Part shown: positions 26,046-35,327 of the stretch, in pieces
How positions within the stretch are numbered: the stretch's first letter is position 1
How the letters are laid out: every line of letters starts with the position of its first letter
NCBI GenBank assembly: GCA_021772635.1
Contig: JAJFLP010000030.1
Span: 55,704 to 119,703, forward strand
From: Verrucomicrobiota bacterium
GTDB taxonomy: Bacteria > Verrucomicrobiota > Lentisphaeria > JABSQK01 > JAJFLO01
DNA: 64,000 nt
Direction of reading: 5' to 3'
The notes under the pieces: generated by a model
What the model was told of the DNA's origin: nothing
The model's input: only the letters and a program-made list of their open reading frames with translations
The model's database searches: none
Program-made: the position numbers and the translations under genes

Positions 26046-27055
26046 AAAAAAGCGAAATATTTACCTACGTATGCCCGTACACGGGCGGGAGCATGTCACT
26101 AACTGAAGAGGTCGTACAAAACGACATCGTAATTGAGGGATTTCTTGTAAACGCTTGCGGTGAAAAGTTCTATATTCGGGATGGAATCCCGGATTTTACG
26201 TGGCCTAAAGAACTGCATCACTTAGATGCAGAAACCAGACAGTCATACGAATTGCTCGCCGCTGATTACCACAAGTACGCAAACATCCCGTTCGAAACCT
26301 ACCGAGTAAAAGAAGACGTTGTACGCGAAAGAATGGTAGAGAAATTACGATTAAGTTCAACATCTAAAGTCCTTGAAATTGGCGGCGGCGACGGGCGCGG
26401 TGCGGAATATATCGTTAAAAGATTAGGGAAGGGCGGGAAGCTATATTTCCAGGAACTGTCACCGGCATTTCTTCAACATGCCGTGAAAAGACTGGCAGGA
26501 TACGACACGATCGACATTGAATATTCGATCGCGAACGGTTGTTACTTGTCTTTTCCAGACAACGCGTTTGATGCCGCCCACCACTTCGGCGGAATTAATA
26601 CGTTTTCCGACGTTGCTCGTTGCCTGAGCGAATTAGCCCGCGTCGTACGTCCTGGCGGCAGGGTTGTGGTGGGTGACGAGAGCTTGGGCCCCTGGTTGAG
26701 AGATACAGAGTTCGGCAGGATTATGTCGAATTGTAATCCGCTTCTGAAATACGAAATTCCATTTGATGCGATACCTGTCGAGGCGCGAGATGTAGTCGTG
26801 GAATGGATTATGCTTGGGGCCTTTTTTACGTTGGATTTTACAGTAGCAACCGGCGAACCGGAGGCAGACTATCATGTCAATATTCCAAGCAATCGAGGCG
26901 GAACTCATTGGACCAGGTATCATGGGACACTTGAAGGCGTTACCGACGAAGCAAAGTCGCTGGCAATGAAAGCCAGAGAAAAATCCGGCAAAAGTATGCA
27001 TGAGTGGTTGGACGCTGTTGTGAAAGAGGCCGCACAAAAGGATTTGAATCGATAG
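26042..27055 (+). CDS. SAM methyltransferase with Trm112-like N-terminal segment
   Basis: 337 aa. The first 55 residues (YVCPYTGGSMSL..., GEKFYIRDGIPDF) resemble the small Trm112p-like domain, with only one of the usual Cys pairs kept. Then a class I methyltransferase: VLEIGGGDGRGAEYIVKRLGKGGK, FPDNAFDAAHHFGGINTF, and VVRPGGRVVVGDE. The C-terminus (260-337) is an extra helical part. It is translationally coupled to the GNAT gene, so methylation probably belongs to the same tailoring pathway. A D-type repeat follows at 27069. Confidence 0.87.
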   Translation: MKKSEIFTYVCPYTGGSMSLTEEVVQNDIVIEGFLVNACGEKFYIRDGIPDFTWPKELHHLDAETRQSYELLAADYHKYANIPFETYRVKEDVVRERMVEKLRLSSTSKVLEIGGGDGRGAEYIVKRLGKGGKLYFQELSPAFLQHAVKRLAGYDTIDIEYSIANGCYLSFPDNAFDAAHHFGGINTFSDVARCLSELARVVRPGGRVVVGDESLGPWLRDTEFGRIMSNCNPLLKYEIPFDAIPVEARDVVVEWIMLGAFFTLDFTVATGEPEADYHVNIPSNRGGTHWTRYHGTLEGVTDEAKSLAMKAREKSGKSMHEWLDAVVKEAAQKDLNR

Positions 27056-27068
27056 TATCGTCGTCATC

Positions 27069-27161
27069 TATACCCATCGTCATCGAGTTTTTGAAAATAC
27101 CGTTCGGAGGTCCTTAAGCGACCAGTTAAAATTCGTCCAAAAATTGCACTGCTTGCAGTAT
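27069..27161 (-). repeat. Hairpin-ended dispersed repeat, subfamily D (short form)
   Basis: 93 bp. On the minus strand it starts CATACTGCAAGCAGTGCAAT and ends with TCGATGACGATGGGTATA. It lacks the central insert present in the copies at 14467 and 44076. It begins 14 bases after the methyltransferase stop. Confidence 0.8.
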
Positions 27162-27196
27162 GCTATCGTTCAAATCAATAGAATTAAAGGTGTCGC

Positions 27197-28156
27197 GTGA
27201 ATAAATTGAATTGGTCAAAAAAAGGTAGGATTTTTCATCCGGATATGGCTCCAAACTGGGGGTATATATACGCGCAGGTACCGTGGCCAATGGAGCACGG
27301 CGCCGATAGACTGCGAATATATTTTACGTCACGAACACCGCGAGAGAAAGATGGCATGTTTACCAGTTATGTATTCTCCGCTGATTTCGATCGAAATGAT
27401 TTTTCGCGTCTTCATGAAGTCAGGCGAGATCCGATACTTAAATCGGGAGACCTTGGAGATTTCGACGAGTTCGGGACTATGCCCTGTTCGGTCGTCCATC
27501 GCGACGATCTCGGCGAAATTTGGCTTTACTATGTCGGATGGACCAGAGTATGCTCGGTACCGTACAATTGTGCTATAGGTCTGGCGATCAGTAACGACGG
27601 CGGCAGCACCTTCCATAAATATTCGAAGGGCCCGATAGTTGGTGCCGGGCCTAATGACCCCTTCATCTTGGGATGCCCGCGAGTATATCGATTCAAAGAT
27701 CAGTGGTATATGTGGTATATATCCGGGGTCGACTGGATTGAATCAGAAGAGCGTTTCGAGTCGGTGTATACACTCAAGGTCGCTTTGTCGGATGATGGTG
27801 TCAACTGGAACAAACGTGAAGGTAGCATCGTACCGCCCGTGTACGAAAATGAATGTCAAACCTGCGCCAGTGTGTTTAAATACAACGGCTTATACCATAT
27901 GTACTTCACCTACCGCTATGCAGTCGATTTCAGAAATCCTGAGCGCGGTTACAGGATTGGATACGCTTATTCTCACGACCTGACGGATTGGGAAAGAGCC
28001 GACGATCTTGGGGGCATATCGATTTCACCGGACGGATGGGATTCTGAGATGATATGTTATCCATGTGTTTTCCAGTCAGACGGCAGTCTATTTATGTTCT
28101 ATTCCGGTAATTATTTCGGCAGAGACGGGTTTGGGTATGCGTCTCTTGATTCCTGA
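27197..28156 (+). CDS. Glycosidase-like five-bladed beta-propeller protein
   Basis: 319 aa from GTG at 27197 with AAAGGTG just upstream. Repeated short beta motifs with aromatic and acidic residues (LAISNDGGSTFHKY, VALSDDGVNWNKREG, IGYAYSHDLTDWER, MFYSGNYFG) are those of the GH32/GH43/GH130-like propeller superfamily that appears inside glycan synthesis loci. Candidate acidic residues are many but a catalytic set cannot be fixed. It may process or transfer a glycosyl unit. It precedes a methyltransferase by 6 bases. Confidence 0.75.
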   Translation: MNKLNWSKKGRIFHPDMAPNWGYIYAQVPWPMEHGADRLRIYFTSRTPREKDGMFTSYVFSADFDRNDFSRLHEVRRDPILKSGDLGDFDEFGTMPCSVVHRDDLGEIWLYYVGWTRVCSVPYNCAIGLAISNDGGSTFHKYSKGPIVGAGPNDPFILGCPRVYRFKDQWYMWYISGVDWIESEERFESVYTLKVALSDDGVNWNKREGSIVPPVYENECQTCASVFKYNGLYHMYFTYRYAVDFRNPERGYRIGYAYSHDLTDWERADDLGGISISPDGWDSEMICYPCVFQSDGSLFMFYSGNYFGRDGFGYASLDS

Positions 28157-28162
28157 GTCACC

Positions 28163-28918
28163 GTGCGAAACGTCAAAGAATCATATTCAAAATTCCACCG
28201 GGCCAACTGCTCCAATCATCTTTACCCGACTGAGTGGATTATACGGACTTTATTAGGAAACTATCCTGACTTGAATATGGATAAATCCGCGTACCCCGGG
28301 GCGAGATTACTTGATTTGGGATTCGGCGATTGTCGCAATATGACACTGCTCAAGAATTGTGGTTTTGAGATTTACGGAGTTGAGATTTCTGCAGACACCG
28401 TTGAATTGGGATATACCACCTTGGAAAGATTAGGTATTCATGCGCAATTGACGGTGGGATCAAACACGCATATACCATTCAACGATGGCTTTTTTCGGTA
28501 TTTACTCGCTTCAAGCTCATGTTATTATGTGGACGACGGTACATGTTTCGACGACAGTCTAAAGGAGATCTCACGGGTACTAAATCCCGGAGGATACCTG
28601 ATTGCAAACGTCCCCGTTTTCGTTACTCAGCCTGGAATTCCGCAGAGTTTTATTCTTCAGGATTCCAAGCGATTGAATGATGGGCACGTAAGTATCACTA
28701 ATGATGTATACGGTTTGCGTAACGGCTATACATTCAGGGCATTTAGTAGTAATGAGGAAGTAGAATCGGTGTTTGGACGGTATTTCGAAGATATAGCGAT
28801 CGGCCTTTGCATGGACAATCATTACGGCGTCCAAATCAACTACAATATTATTTGTGCACGAAAACGACTTGAATCTGAATTCAAGCCTTCGAATTCAGTT
28901 ATTCCGGATAATTTATGA
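28163..28918 (+). CDS. SAM-dependent methyltransferase
   Basis: 251 aa from GTG at 28163. Motif I LLDLGFGDCRNMTLL (about 49-63), acidic motif II in YGVEISADTVELG, SNTHIPFNDGFFRYLLASSS, and motif III ISRVLNPGGYLIANVPV. Methyltransf_11/25 type. It is coupled to the propeller gene (6-base gap). A likely role is methylation of a sugar in the same unit. Confidence 0.87.
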   Translation: MRNVKESYSKFHRANCSNHLYPTEWIIRTLLGNYPDLNMDKSAYPGARLLDLGFGDCRNMTLLKNCGFEIYGVEISADTVELGYTTLERLGIHAQLTVGSNTHIPFNDGFFRYLLASSSCYYVDDGTCFDDSLKEISRVLNPGGYLIANVPVFVTQPGIPQSFILQDSKRLNDGHVSITNDVYGLRNGYTFRAFSSNEEVESVFGRYFEDIAIGLCMDNHYGVQINYNIICARKRLESEFKPSNSVIPDNL

Positions 28919-29192
28919 CCGGTGGCGGCGTGAGTCACGGGGCAAGCGATTCAGGCATTATGATGTTGCTGTTCGATATCCCATCGATACGATTCTGTCT
29001 AAGTTACTGTATGGTCCCAAGCATCAGGTCTCATGCCGATTCACCCTACATTCGGTAATGATTCGGCATCGTCGAAACGTTTTTACATCAATTCCGGGTA
29101 TTTCTACCGCTCCGGGGTCGCTCAAGGACCGTGACAACTATTATGGGTTATACAAGGGAGTGCGTGTCTTTTGCGCGCCGGCTTAATTCACT
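28919..29192. other. Gap with an open frame of doubtful coding value
   Basis: A 110-codon frame (28854-29186, GTG start, overlapping the previous gene by 65 bases) runs through here and ends LYKGVRVFCAPA seven bases before the next ATG. It has no recognisable domain and is rich in Arg and His. It could be a short real protein, a remnant, or chance. A 47-codon frame from an ATGA overlap at 28915 is equally unconvincing. Confidence 0.25.
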
Positions 29193-30161
29193 ATGAATTT
29201 TCCACCTAAAGTCAGCATCTCTATTCCAACGTATAATCACGAAAAATATATAGGGCAGGCGATCGACAGCGTACTGTCTCAAGTCACCGACTTCGCCTAC
29301 AAGCTGTACGTCGGAGAGGATTGTTCGTTGGATCGGACGCGGGAAATCTGCATTGAGTATAAAAAGAACAATCCCGACAAGATAGAGCTTCTGCTGAACG
29401 ATAAGAATGACTTCAATTTGAATTCACGTAAGATTCACAACGCATGTTTTTCCAGTGGATCCGACTACATCGCCATGCTGGATGGCGACGATTACTGGGC
29501 CGACCCAGGTAAGCTTCAAAGGCAAGTAGACTATCTTGATGCCAATTCTGATTGCGCTATTTCTTTCCACAACGTATGGGCAATCTATGACGACGGCGAA
29601 AAGGAAGAGTACTGTACTGAAAGTCAAAAAGAAAAATCATATCTAGCCGATATTCTTAAGGGTAATTTTATCCCGTCCTGTTCCGTTCTGTTTCGAAACG
29701 GTCTGTTCGAAAAGTTGCCGGATTGGTTTTTCTCAGTAACGGATAGGGATCGGATTCTGCATTGTTTAAACGCAGAACATGGCTATATAAAATACTTTCC
29801 GGAAATCATGGCCGCGTACCGGATTCACGGCAATGGAGTATGGCAGAAAAAAGTCCCGATGGCCCAGCATACTGAGACGATCAAAGGCTACGAAATTCTC
29901 AATAAGCATCTCGGATATAGATTTGATAAAATTATAAAGAAGGAAATCTCGAATCGATATTCTTCGATAGCTGTCGAATACTACCGAGAAGGGAAAATTA
30001 AACATGCGCGATCGACAATGACCAAGAGCTTTCGCGAGAATCCGATGCGGATCGTCGGCCTCTTAATAAGTTGGGCTCAGCTAAAATTTGTCCTGATGTT
30101 ATTGTTTCCACAAATTTACAAATTCCTTAGACGGCAAGCGAGAAAATCCACTGGAAGTTAG
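29193..30161 (+). CDS. Family 2 glycosyltransferase
   Basis: 322 aa. VSISIPTYNHEKYIGQAIDSVL, VGEDCSLDRT (Glu-Asp in place of the common DD), and LDGDDYWADPGKLQRQV with the acidic metal site. Typical of GT2 enzymes in O-antigen loci. A basic C-terminal tail (FLRRQARKS) follows a hydrophobic segment near residues 290-310, so it may bind the membrane. It is followed by two repeat copies and then the 30536 gene. Confidence 0.9.
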   Translation: MNFPPKVSISIPTYNHEKYIGQAIDSVLSQVTDFAYKLYVGEDCSLDRTREICIEYKKNNPDKIELLLNDKNDFNLNSRKIHNACFSSGSDYIAMLDGDDYWADPGKLQRQVDYLDANSDCAISFHNVWAIYDDGEKEEYCTESQKEKSYLADILKGNFIPSCSVLFRNGLFEKLPDWFFSVTDRDRILHCLNAEHGYIKYFPEIMAAYRIHGNGVWQKKVPMAQHTETIKGYEILNKHLGYRFDKIIKKEISNRYSSIAVEYYREGKIKHARSTMTKSFRENPMRIVGLLISWAQLKFVLMLLFPQIYKFLRRQARKSTGS

Positions 30162-30187
30162 CTTCAATCAGAAAATTTTACCCAAAG

Positions 30188-30321
30188 TATACTAACTCCA
30201 CTCAGGTTTTCGCGTGATTCGCCCGGGCGAAAACGCGACGCACGGCGACAAGTTTTCTAAAATCTTTGCCTACCGTGACAAAAGATCGTCGAAAATTGGA
30301 CTGCTTGCTGCTTGCAGTCTA
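30188..30321 (-). repeat. Hairpin-ended dispersed repeat, subfamily A (long form, duplicated hairpin)
   Basis: 134 bp. It contains the insert centred on palindrome TTCGCCCGGGCGAA. Its terminal hairpin has a 7-base direct duplication (plus strand ACTGCTTGCTGCTTGCAGT), which enlarges the loop. Confidence 0.85.
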
Positions 30322-30368
30322 GTCATACGAATTCTCGCCTTACGAGAAATCGAACGCTGACGGGGAAG

Positions 30369-30462
30369 CATATTGGTCGCCTTCGAGTTTTCGAAATATC
30401 GTTCGTCATCCCTTGGCTGATTAGTTCAAAGCCGGCCGAAAATTGGAGTGCTTGCAGTCTAG
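30369..30462 (-). repeat. Hairpin-ended dispersed repeat, subfamily C
   Basis: 94 bp, near-identical to the copy at 10227-10320, ending in TGCTTGCAGTCTAG. It lies 47 bases from the A-type copy, in the same orientation, so two subfamilies sit in tandem here. Confidence 0.85.
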
Positions 30463-30535
30463 CGATTAATTGAACCAAATTCGATTACGGTTTCCGTCTA
30501 TTTAAAAACCGGTTCTGAAACGATATACAACGCCA

Positions 30536-31363
30536 ATGAAAATCGATCGGGCCATCCTAGCATGTGACAGCAATCCAAACTATACGCAATTCTGGCCGGT
30601 TGTAGCCAGGGCGTGGGCTGACCGAATCGGCGTGAATCCAACATTATATTATATCGGTCACAACTGTCGCCTTGATAAGTGTGGTGGTGAGATCGTCGAA
30701 ATCGATCCGATACCGAATATCCGAACATCTTTTCAGGCGCAATGTATTAGATTACTGGTGCCGGCATTGTATCAGGACGACGTCTCGATTATATCCGATA
30801 TGGATATGATCCCAATAAGCAGGGCCTACTTCCAGGATTCGATTAAAGACGTCGATAGTGATAAATTTGTTATATACAGATCCTATCATGAATCGCCTGT
30901 AGACCACGAAAGCGATCACGATCTGGTGCGATCGGAAATTCCTATTTGTTATACCGCAGGATTGGGCAAGACTTGGGGCGAAATCTTCAATACCACAGAT
31001 CTATCTGAAATTCGCCGGCGGCTGTGTATTTGGTATGAGGATGAATCCTGGTTTAGTGACCAACGAATGTTATATCAATGCGTTACGAATTGGCCGGAAC
31101 ACGAGCGCAGGTGTCGTTTTTTGAGTGACGCAGTGACGATGTTTCAAAGATTGGACCGTAGTACCGCTTTGAAAAACGTGGACGATCTGGACAGTTTTAC
31201 GGATTTTCATCTGCCGCGGACACATATCTGTAAACTGTCGATAATGGGGCATGTATTACGGCGGTTACGATTGCCGATTCCAGAATGCTGTCACCGGATT
31301 GTCGTCGACACTGAAATGGAATCCGCTCTTAGGGAATTGTTTGCACGACTCGAATTGATTTGA
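30536..31363 (+). CDS. Unknown glycosyltransferase-like protein
   Basis: 275 aa, not assigned to a family. Its start RAILACDSNPNYTQFWPVVARAW and the acidic SIISDMDMIPI near residue 85 look like the nucleotide-sugar (D-x-D) site of a GT-A protein. FSDQRMLYQCV near 180 is a second conserved-looking block of the kind that binds acceptor in galactosyl- or glucosyltransferases. A truncated paralogue lies at 20564-20683. Glycosyl transfer is therefore a reasonable inference. Confidence 0.65.
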   Translation: MKIDRAILACDSNPNYTQFWPVVARAWADRIGVNPTLYYIGHNCRLDKCGGEIVEIDPIPNIRTSFQAQCIRLLVPALYQDDVSIISDMDMIPISRAYFQDSIKDVDSDKFVIYRSYHESPVDHESDHDLVRSEIPICYTAGLGKTWGEIFNTTDLSEIRRRLCIWYEDESWFSDQRMLYQCVTNWPEHERRCRFLSDAVTMFQRLDRSTALKNVDDLDSFTDFHLPRTHICKLSIMGHVLRRLRLPIPECCHRIVVDTEMESALRELFARLELI

Positions 31364-31439
31364 TTTGTGGGCCAACCCCTCGTGCTTGCGAAGGTAAATC
31401 GCAGCGCAACCCTTTCAACTAGTTCCAGTAGATACTGAA

Positions 31440-32864
31440 ATGAAACACTCCGATTTCTTGAATTCATCGTTTTCTGAAGAAAATCCATTTATGCGCACCG
31501 AGGATATAGTGTCTTGGTTTCATTCCCGAATGGAAGCCCACCGGTTTCTGATCGAGGAGATTCCGTTCGCTGACTTAAAAGAATGGGGGTTTTGTAAGGA
31601 AACGGGAAATCTATGTCATAAAAGCGGTAGATTTTTTAGTATCGAAGGTGTGAAGGTTCGGACTAATTTCGGTTCGACTGTCGAGTGGACGCAGCCGATT
31701 ATTAATCAACCTGAAATCGGGTTTCTTGGTATCATTACGAAGAAAGTCAACGGTGTGCTGTTGTTCTTAATGCAATTGAAAATGGAGCCTGGGAATATAA
31801 ATATGGTACAGCTCGCTCCAACTTTGCAGGCGACACGTAGCAACTATACCCGTGTCCACCAAGGAAAGAGTCCACCATACCTTGATGCCTTTCTGAATAA
31901 GTCTAATTCGCGGATACTTGTCGATGTACTGCAGTCCGAGCAAGGAGCCCGTTTTCTTCGTAAGCGAAATCGGAATATGATCATCATAACGGATGACGAC
32001 GTTCCGGTGTACGATGATTATTGCTGGCTTACTTTAGGACAGATTCACAGAATTTTGCGGAAAGACAATATCGTCAATATGGATGCCCGTACCGTGCTGT
32101 CATGCATTCCCTTCGTGCAGGAGTCAGGATCTGTATCAGCTCCCGCGCCGCCGCCGGCAACCGAATCCGGAGCGGCAGGGGCACGATTTAATCGTAAATT
32201 GCTGGCTTCGACACTAGATACTCAATGCCATCGCCATTCGACGGATGAAATAATCAGCTGGTTTACGGAACATAAAATGAAATACGAACTGGAAGTCGCT
32301 CGGATTCCGCTGCACAGCGTAAAAAAATGGACTAAATCCGACAGGGATATCCGGCACGATGACGGCAAGTACTTTTCCGTCATCGCTTGTCGGGTCGAGG
32401 CGGATAATCGCGAGGTTACTAGTTGGACACAACCGCTGGTGAAGGCGTATGAACGCGGGATCATCGCGATGCTGCTGAAGGAGATAAACGGCGTATTTCA
32501 CTTTCTAATTCAGGCGAAAGTTGAGCCTGGCAACTTCGATGTTCTGGAGATGGCGCCCACGGTACAGTGTATCACCGGAAGCTATCGCGACGTTCCTGAG
32601 GAAGAGCGGCCGCCGTACTTAAACTATGTCCTCAATGCCCCAAAGGAATGCGTCCGTTACTCGACTCTCCAGTCTGAAGAAGGCGGCCGTTTCTTCCGGG
32701 AGGAAAATCACAATATTATTGTCGAGGTAGGAGATGAATTTTCCGAGGATGTATTGGAAAACTATATTTGGATGACGATGAGCCAGCTTAAGGATTTTAT
32801 CAGGTACAACAATTTCGTAAATGTTCAGTGTCGATGCCTGTTATCATGTCTCGGATTTATATAG
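31440..32864 (+). CDS. NDP-hexose 2,3-dehydratase (EvaA-like)
   Basis: 474 aa made of two homologous halves (about 18-240 and 258-474), each with W-F-T/H, WTQP, E-x-G-I/F, L-x-x-K-x-N-G-V, K-x-EPGN and APT-x-Q blocks; this internal duplication is characteristic of the family. These enzymes remove water from NDP-4-keto-6-deoxyhexose to start C2 deoxygenation, and need a 3-ketoreductase partner, which fits the gene at 33123. They are best known from antibiotic sugar pathways. The TAG stop is the first three bases of the repeat at 32862. Confidence 0.93.
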   Translation: MKHSDFLNSSFSEENPFMRTEDIVSWFHSRMEAHRFLIEEIPFADLKEWGFCKETGNLCHKSGRFFSIEGVKVRTNFGSTVEWTQPIINQPEIGFLGIITKKVNGVLLFLMQLKMEPGNINMVQLAPTLQATRSNYTRVHQGKSPPYLDAFLNKSNSRILVDVLQSEQGARFLRKRNRNMIIITDDDVPVYDDYCWLTLGQIHRILRKDNIVNMDARTVLSCIPFVQESGSVSAPAPPPATESGAAGARFNRKLLASTLDTQCHRHSTDEIISWFTEHKMKYELEVARIPLHSVKKWTKSDRDIRHDDGKYFSVIACRVEADNREVTSWTQPLVKAYERGIIAMLLKEINGVFHFLIQAKVEPGNFDVLEMAPTVQCITGSYRDVPEEERPPYLNYVLNAPKECVRYSTLQSEEGGRFFREENHNIIVEVGDEFSEDVLENYIWMTMSQLKDFIRYNNFVNVQCRCLLSCLGFI

Positions 32865-32953
32865 ACTGCAAGCAGTCGAAATTTCGAAGCTCTCTTGTCA
32901 CGCTAGGCAAAGATTCTAGAGAACTTGTCGAGAACCTGACTGGAGTTAGTATA
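32862..32953 (+). repeat. Hairpin-ended dispersed repeat, subfamily A (short form)
   Basis: 92 bp, TAGACTGCAAGCAGTCGAA at the left, CTGACTGGAGTTAGTATA at the right. Its first three bases are the stop codon of the dehydratase gene. Confidence 0.88.
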
Positions 32954-33122
32954 AAGCGGTCTATCAGGATATTTAATTCAGAACTCGGCCGTTCCGCTGC
33001 GTCGCATTAATAAAATCCGTGGGTGGGTCGACGCGGATGCCGTTGGAGACGCCGTCCCGTTCGCGGAAGAATGTGATCGCGTGGGGAACAGGATCACCAC
33101 TTGTGATGTGTGAGAGTACGTT

Positions 33123-34100
33123 ATGGATAGAATAACGATTGGGGTAATGGGGTGTTCCGCGTTTGCAAAACGGGCGATGATCCCGGCATTACTCGAGTGC
33201 AACTGCATGAAATTGATCGCGGTCGCCAGCCGGACGAAAGACCGTGCCGCCGAATTTGCCGGATTGTTTGGTTGTGAAGCGGTTGAAGGCTATAGAAGCC
33301 TATTGGACCGTACGGATATCGACGCGATATACATGCCGCTGCCAACGGGGCTTCATCGCAATTGGGCGCACGAAGTATTGCTCTCCGGGAAACACCTCCT
33401 TGTCGAAAAGTCGTTCACCGAGAATTATGACTCAGCTGTTGCAATAACTAAGGCGGCAAGAGAGCGCGACTTGCTGGTGATGGAGAACTACTGTTTTCTT
33501 CAGCATGCCCAGCTCAAGTGGCTGTCTGACTTCATTACGTCAGGAGAGCTCGGTGAGATTCACCTTCTCCGGAGCACCTTCGGATTTCCGCCCTTGGAGA
33601 AAGGAAATTTTCGATACAATAAAAACCTGGGCGGCGGGGCCTTACTCGACGCCGGCGGCTATCCTATCCGGATCGCCCGATTGATACTTGGAGACGACAT
33701 GCGACTGGTTGGTGCCGCGTTGGAGTATGACGACGAACTTGGAGTAGATATCTACGGAGACGCCATGTTTCAAAGCAACCACAATGGAATGATCGCGCAG
33801 ATTTCTTTCGGGTTCGACTATTACTATCAGTGTATGGTCGAATTACTTGGAACGAAGGGAAAGCTTTCGATGAATAGAATATTTACCGCGCCTCCCGGAT
33901 TGGCTCCGTGCGCGTACATCGAGTACCAAAGTAAAAAGATCCAAAAGTCGCTTTCGGCGGACAATCAATACGTGAATACTATTGACTATTTTGCCCGTGC
34001 GATTCGTAATCCGCAGGAATTTGAGACTCATTTAAATTCGATACTTTCCCAATCAAGAGTGCAGCAGGAAATTCGCCTAGGTAAAACCGATATTGCATAA
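33123..34100 (+). CDS. Gfo/Idh/MocA-family oxidoreductase, likely NDP-hexose 3-ketoreductase
   Basis: 325 aa. The N-terminal NAD(P)-binding fold starts ITIGVMGCSAFAKRAMIPAL. The conserved EKP motif of the family reads EKS here (residues 95-97), an unusual change. The C-terminal domain has GGGALLDAGGYPIRIARLILG, with the glycine-rich D-x-G segment. Together with the dehydratase upstream it would reduce the 3-keto group and complete 2-deoxygenation, as OleV/OleW-type pairs do. It starts 170 bases after the repeat. Confidence 0.88.
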   Translation: MDRITIGVMGCSAFAKRAMIPALLECNCMKLIAVASRTKDRAAEFAGLFGCEAVEGYRSLLDRTDIDAIYMPLPTGLHRNWAHEVLLSGKHLLVEKSFTENYDSAVAITKAARERDLLVMENYCFLQHAQLKWLSDFITSGELGEIHLLRSTFGFPPLEKGNFRYNKNLGGGALLDAGGYPIRIARLILGDDMRLVGAALEYDDELGVDIYGDAMFQSNHNGMIAQISFGFDYYYQCMVELLGTKGKLSMNRIFTAPPGLAPCAYIEYQSKKIQKSLSADNQYVNTIDYFARAIRNPQEFETHLNSILSQSRVQQEIRLGKTDIA

Positions 34101-34120
34101 TTTATCCCAAAAAGGTGATC

Positions 34121-35224
34121 GTGGTCCCCGGAAATCCTTCCCCGATATACGTAACGCAACCGTCATTGGCGCCGTTAGAAGAGTTAAACCGTTACCTGCA
34201 GCATATCTGGTCGACGGGCGTGATGACTCATAATGGACCGCTGGTCCAGCAACTTGAGAGGGAGTTAGCCGATTATCTCGGCCTCGATGATGTAGTCTGC
34301 GTTGTCAACGGTACCGCAGCACTCCAATTGGCGATTCGCGCGCTGGATATTGCGGGAGAAGTGATTACTACGCCATTTACATTTATAGCAACGGCGAACA
34401 TTATCGCATGGGAGAGATGTATACCCGTATTCGTCGATATCGACCCGGACACCTGGAATATCGACGCGGCACAAATCGAGGCGCGAATTACGGACAAGAC
34501 AGCAGCGATTTTACCCGTCCACGTCTTTAGCAACCCTTCCGATATCGAGAGTATAGAGGCCATCGCGAAAAAGCATCGGTTACCCGTAATTTATGACGCT
34601 GCTCACGCAATGGCGGTGAATTATCGCGGTAGGTCTATTTTAAGTCGCGGAGACGTCAACTGCGTGAGCTTTCATGCGACGAAGCTGTTCAATACAGGAG
34701 AAGGTGGTGCCTGTATTGCACAAAATACCGAGGTGGCTGCGCGGATACGGCGGATGCGTTTTTTCGGATTTAATGAAAACAAAGAGATCGTCGACGACGG
34801 TATGAACGGCAAAATGACCGAGATCAGTGCAGGGCTCGGCCTGGCTAATCTGGCCCATCTCAATGCCGTCATACGGAATAGGAGGTATAAGTACGAGCTA
34901 TACCAAGCTCTGCTTCGGAATTGTGAATACGTTACGTTTCAGAAATTCCAGCCCGACGAATACAATTATAGCTATATGCCCATTATTTTCGATACGACAG
35001 CGCAATTGCTTGACACAATGCGCAAACTAAACGCCGAAAACATTTTTCCGCGACGCTATTTTTACCCTTCGCTACATAACGTAAAACTCTTCGAATCACC
35101 ATTTCTACCGGTTGCAGAACGTATTGCAACAACGGTGTTATGTTTACCGTTATACGATCAATTAGCAGATTCAGATATAGAGCGGATATGCAATACGATC
35201 AACAAATCGTCTCTCGCAGACTGA
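34121..35224 (+). CDS. DegT/DnrJ/EryC1/StrS aminotransferase
   Basis: 367 aa from GTG at 34121, five bases after AAAGG; GTG at 34115 is possible but overlaps that site. PLP lysine is Lys188 in VSFHATKLFNTGEGG; YDAAHAM at about 158-164 contacts the ring. It follows the reductase by 20 bases, so it probably aminates the 4-keto group of the 2-deoxy sugar, giving a 2,6-dideoxy-4-amino hexose. Regiochemistry is inference from pathway order. Confidence 0.91.
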   Translation: MVPGNPSPIYVTQPSLAPLEELNRYLQHIWSTGVMTHNGPLVQQLERELADYLGLDDVVCVVNGTAALQLAIRALDIAGEVITTPFTFIATANIIAWERCIPVFVDIDPDTWNIDAAQIEARITDKTAAILPVHVFSNPSDIESIEAIAKKHRLPVIYDAAHAMAVNYRGRSILSRGDVNCVSFHATKLFNTGEGGACIAQNTEVAARIRRMRFFGFNENKEIVDDGMNGKMTEISAGLGLANLAHLNAVIRNRRYKYELYQALLRNCEYVTFQKFQPDEYNYSYMPIIFDTTAQLLDTMRKLNAENIFPRRYFYPSLHNVKLFESPFLPVAERIATTVLCLPLYDQLADSDIERICNTINKSSLAD

Positions 35225-35327
35225 AAAATGGCGATCGCCGGCCATACATCTCTATGATGCCTCCGATCTATTCTAAGTACACACGACGTATCACACTCGT
35301 AGTTCAATCACCTCGAGCCCCGCGATT

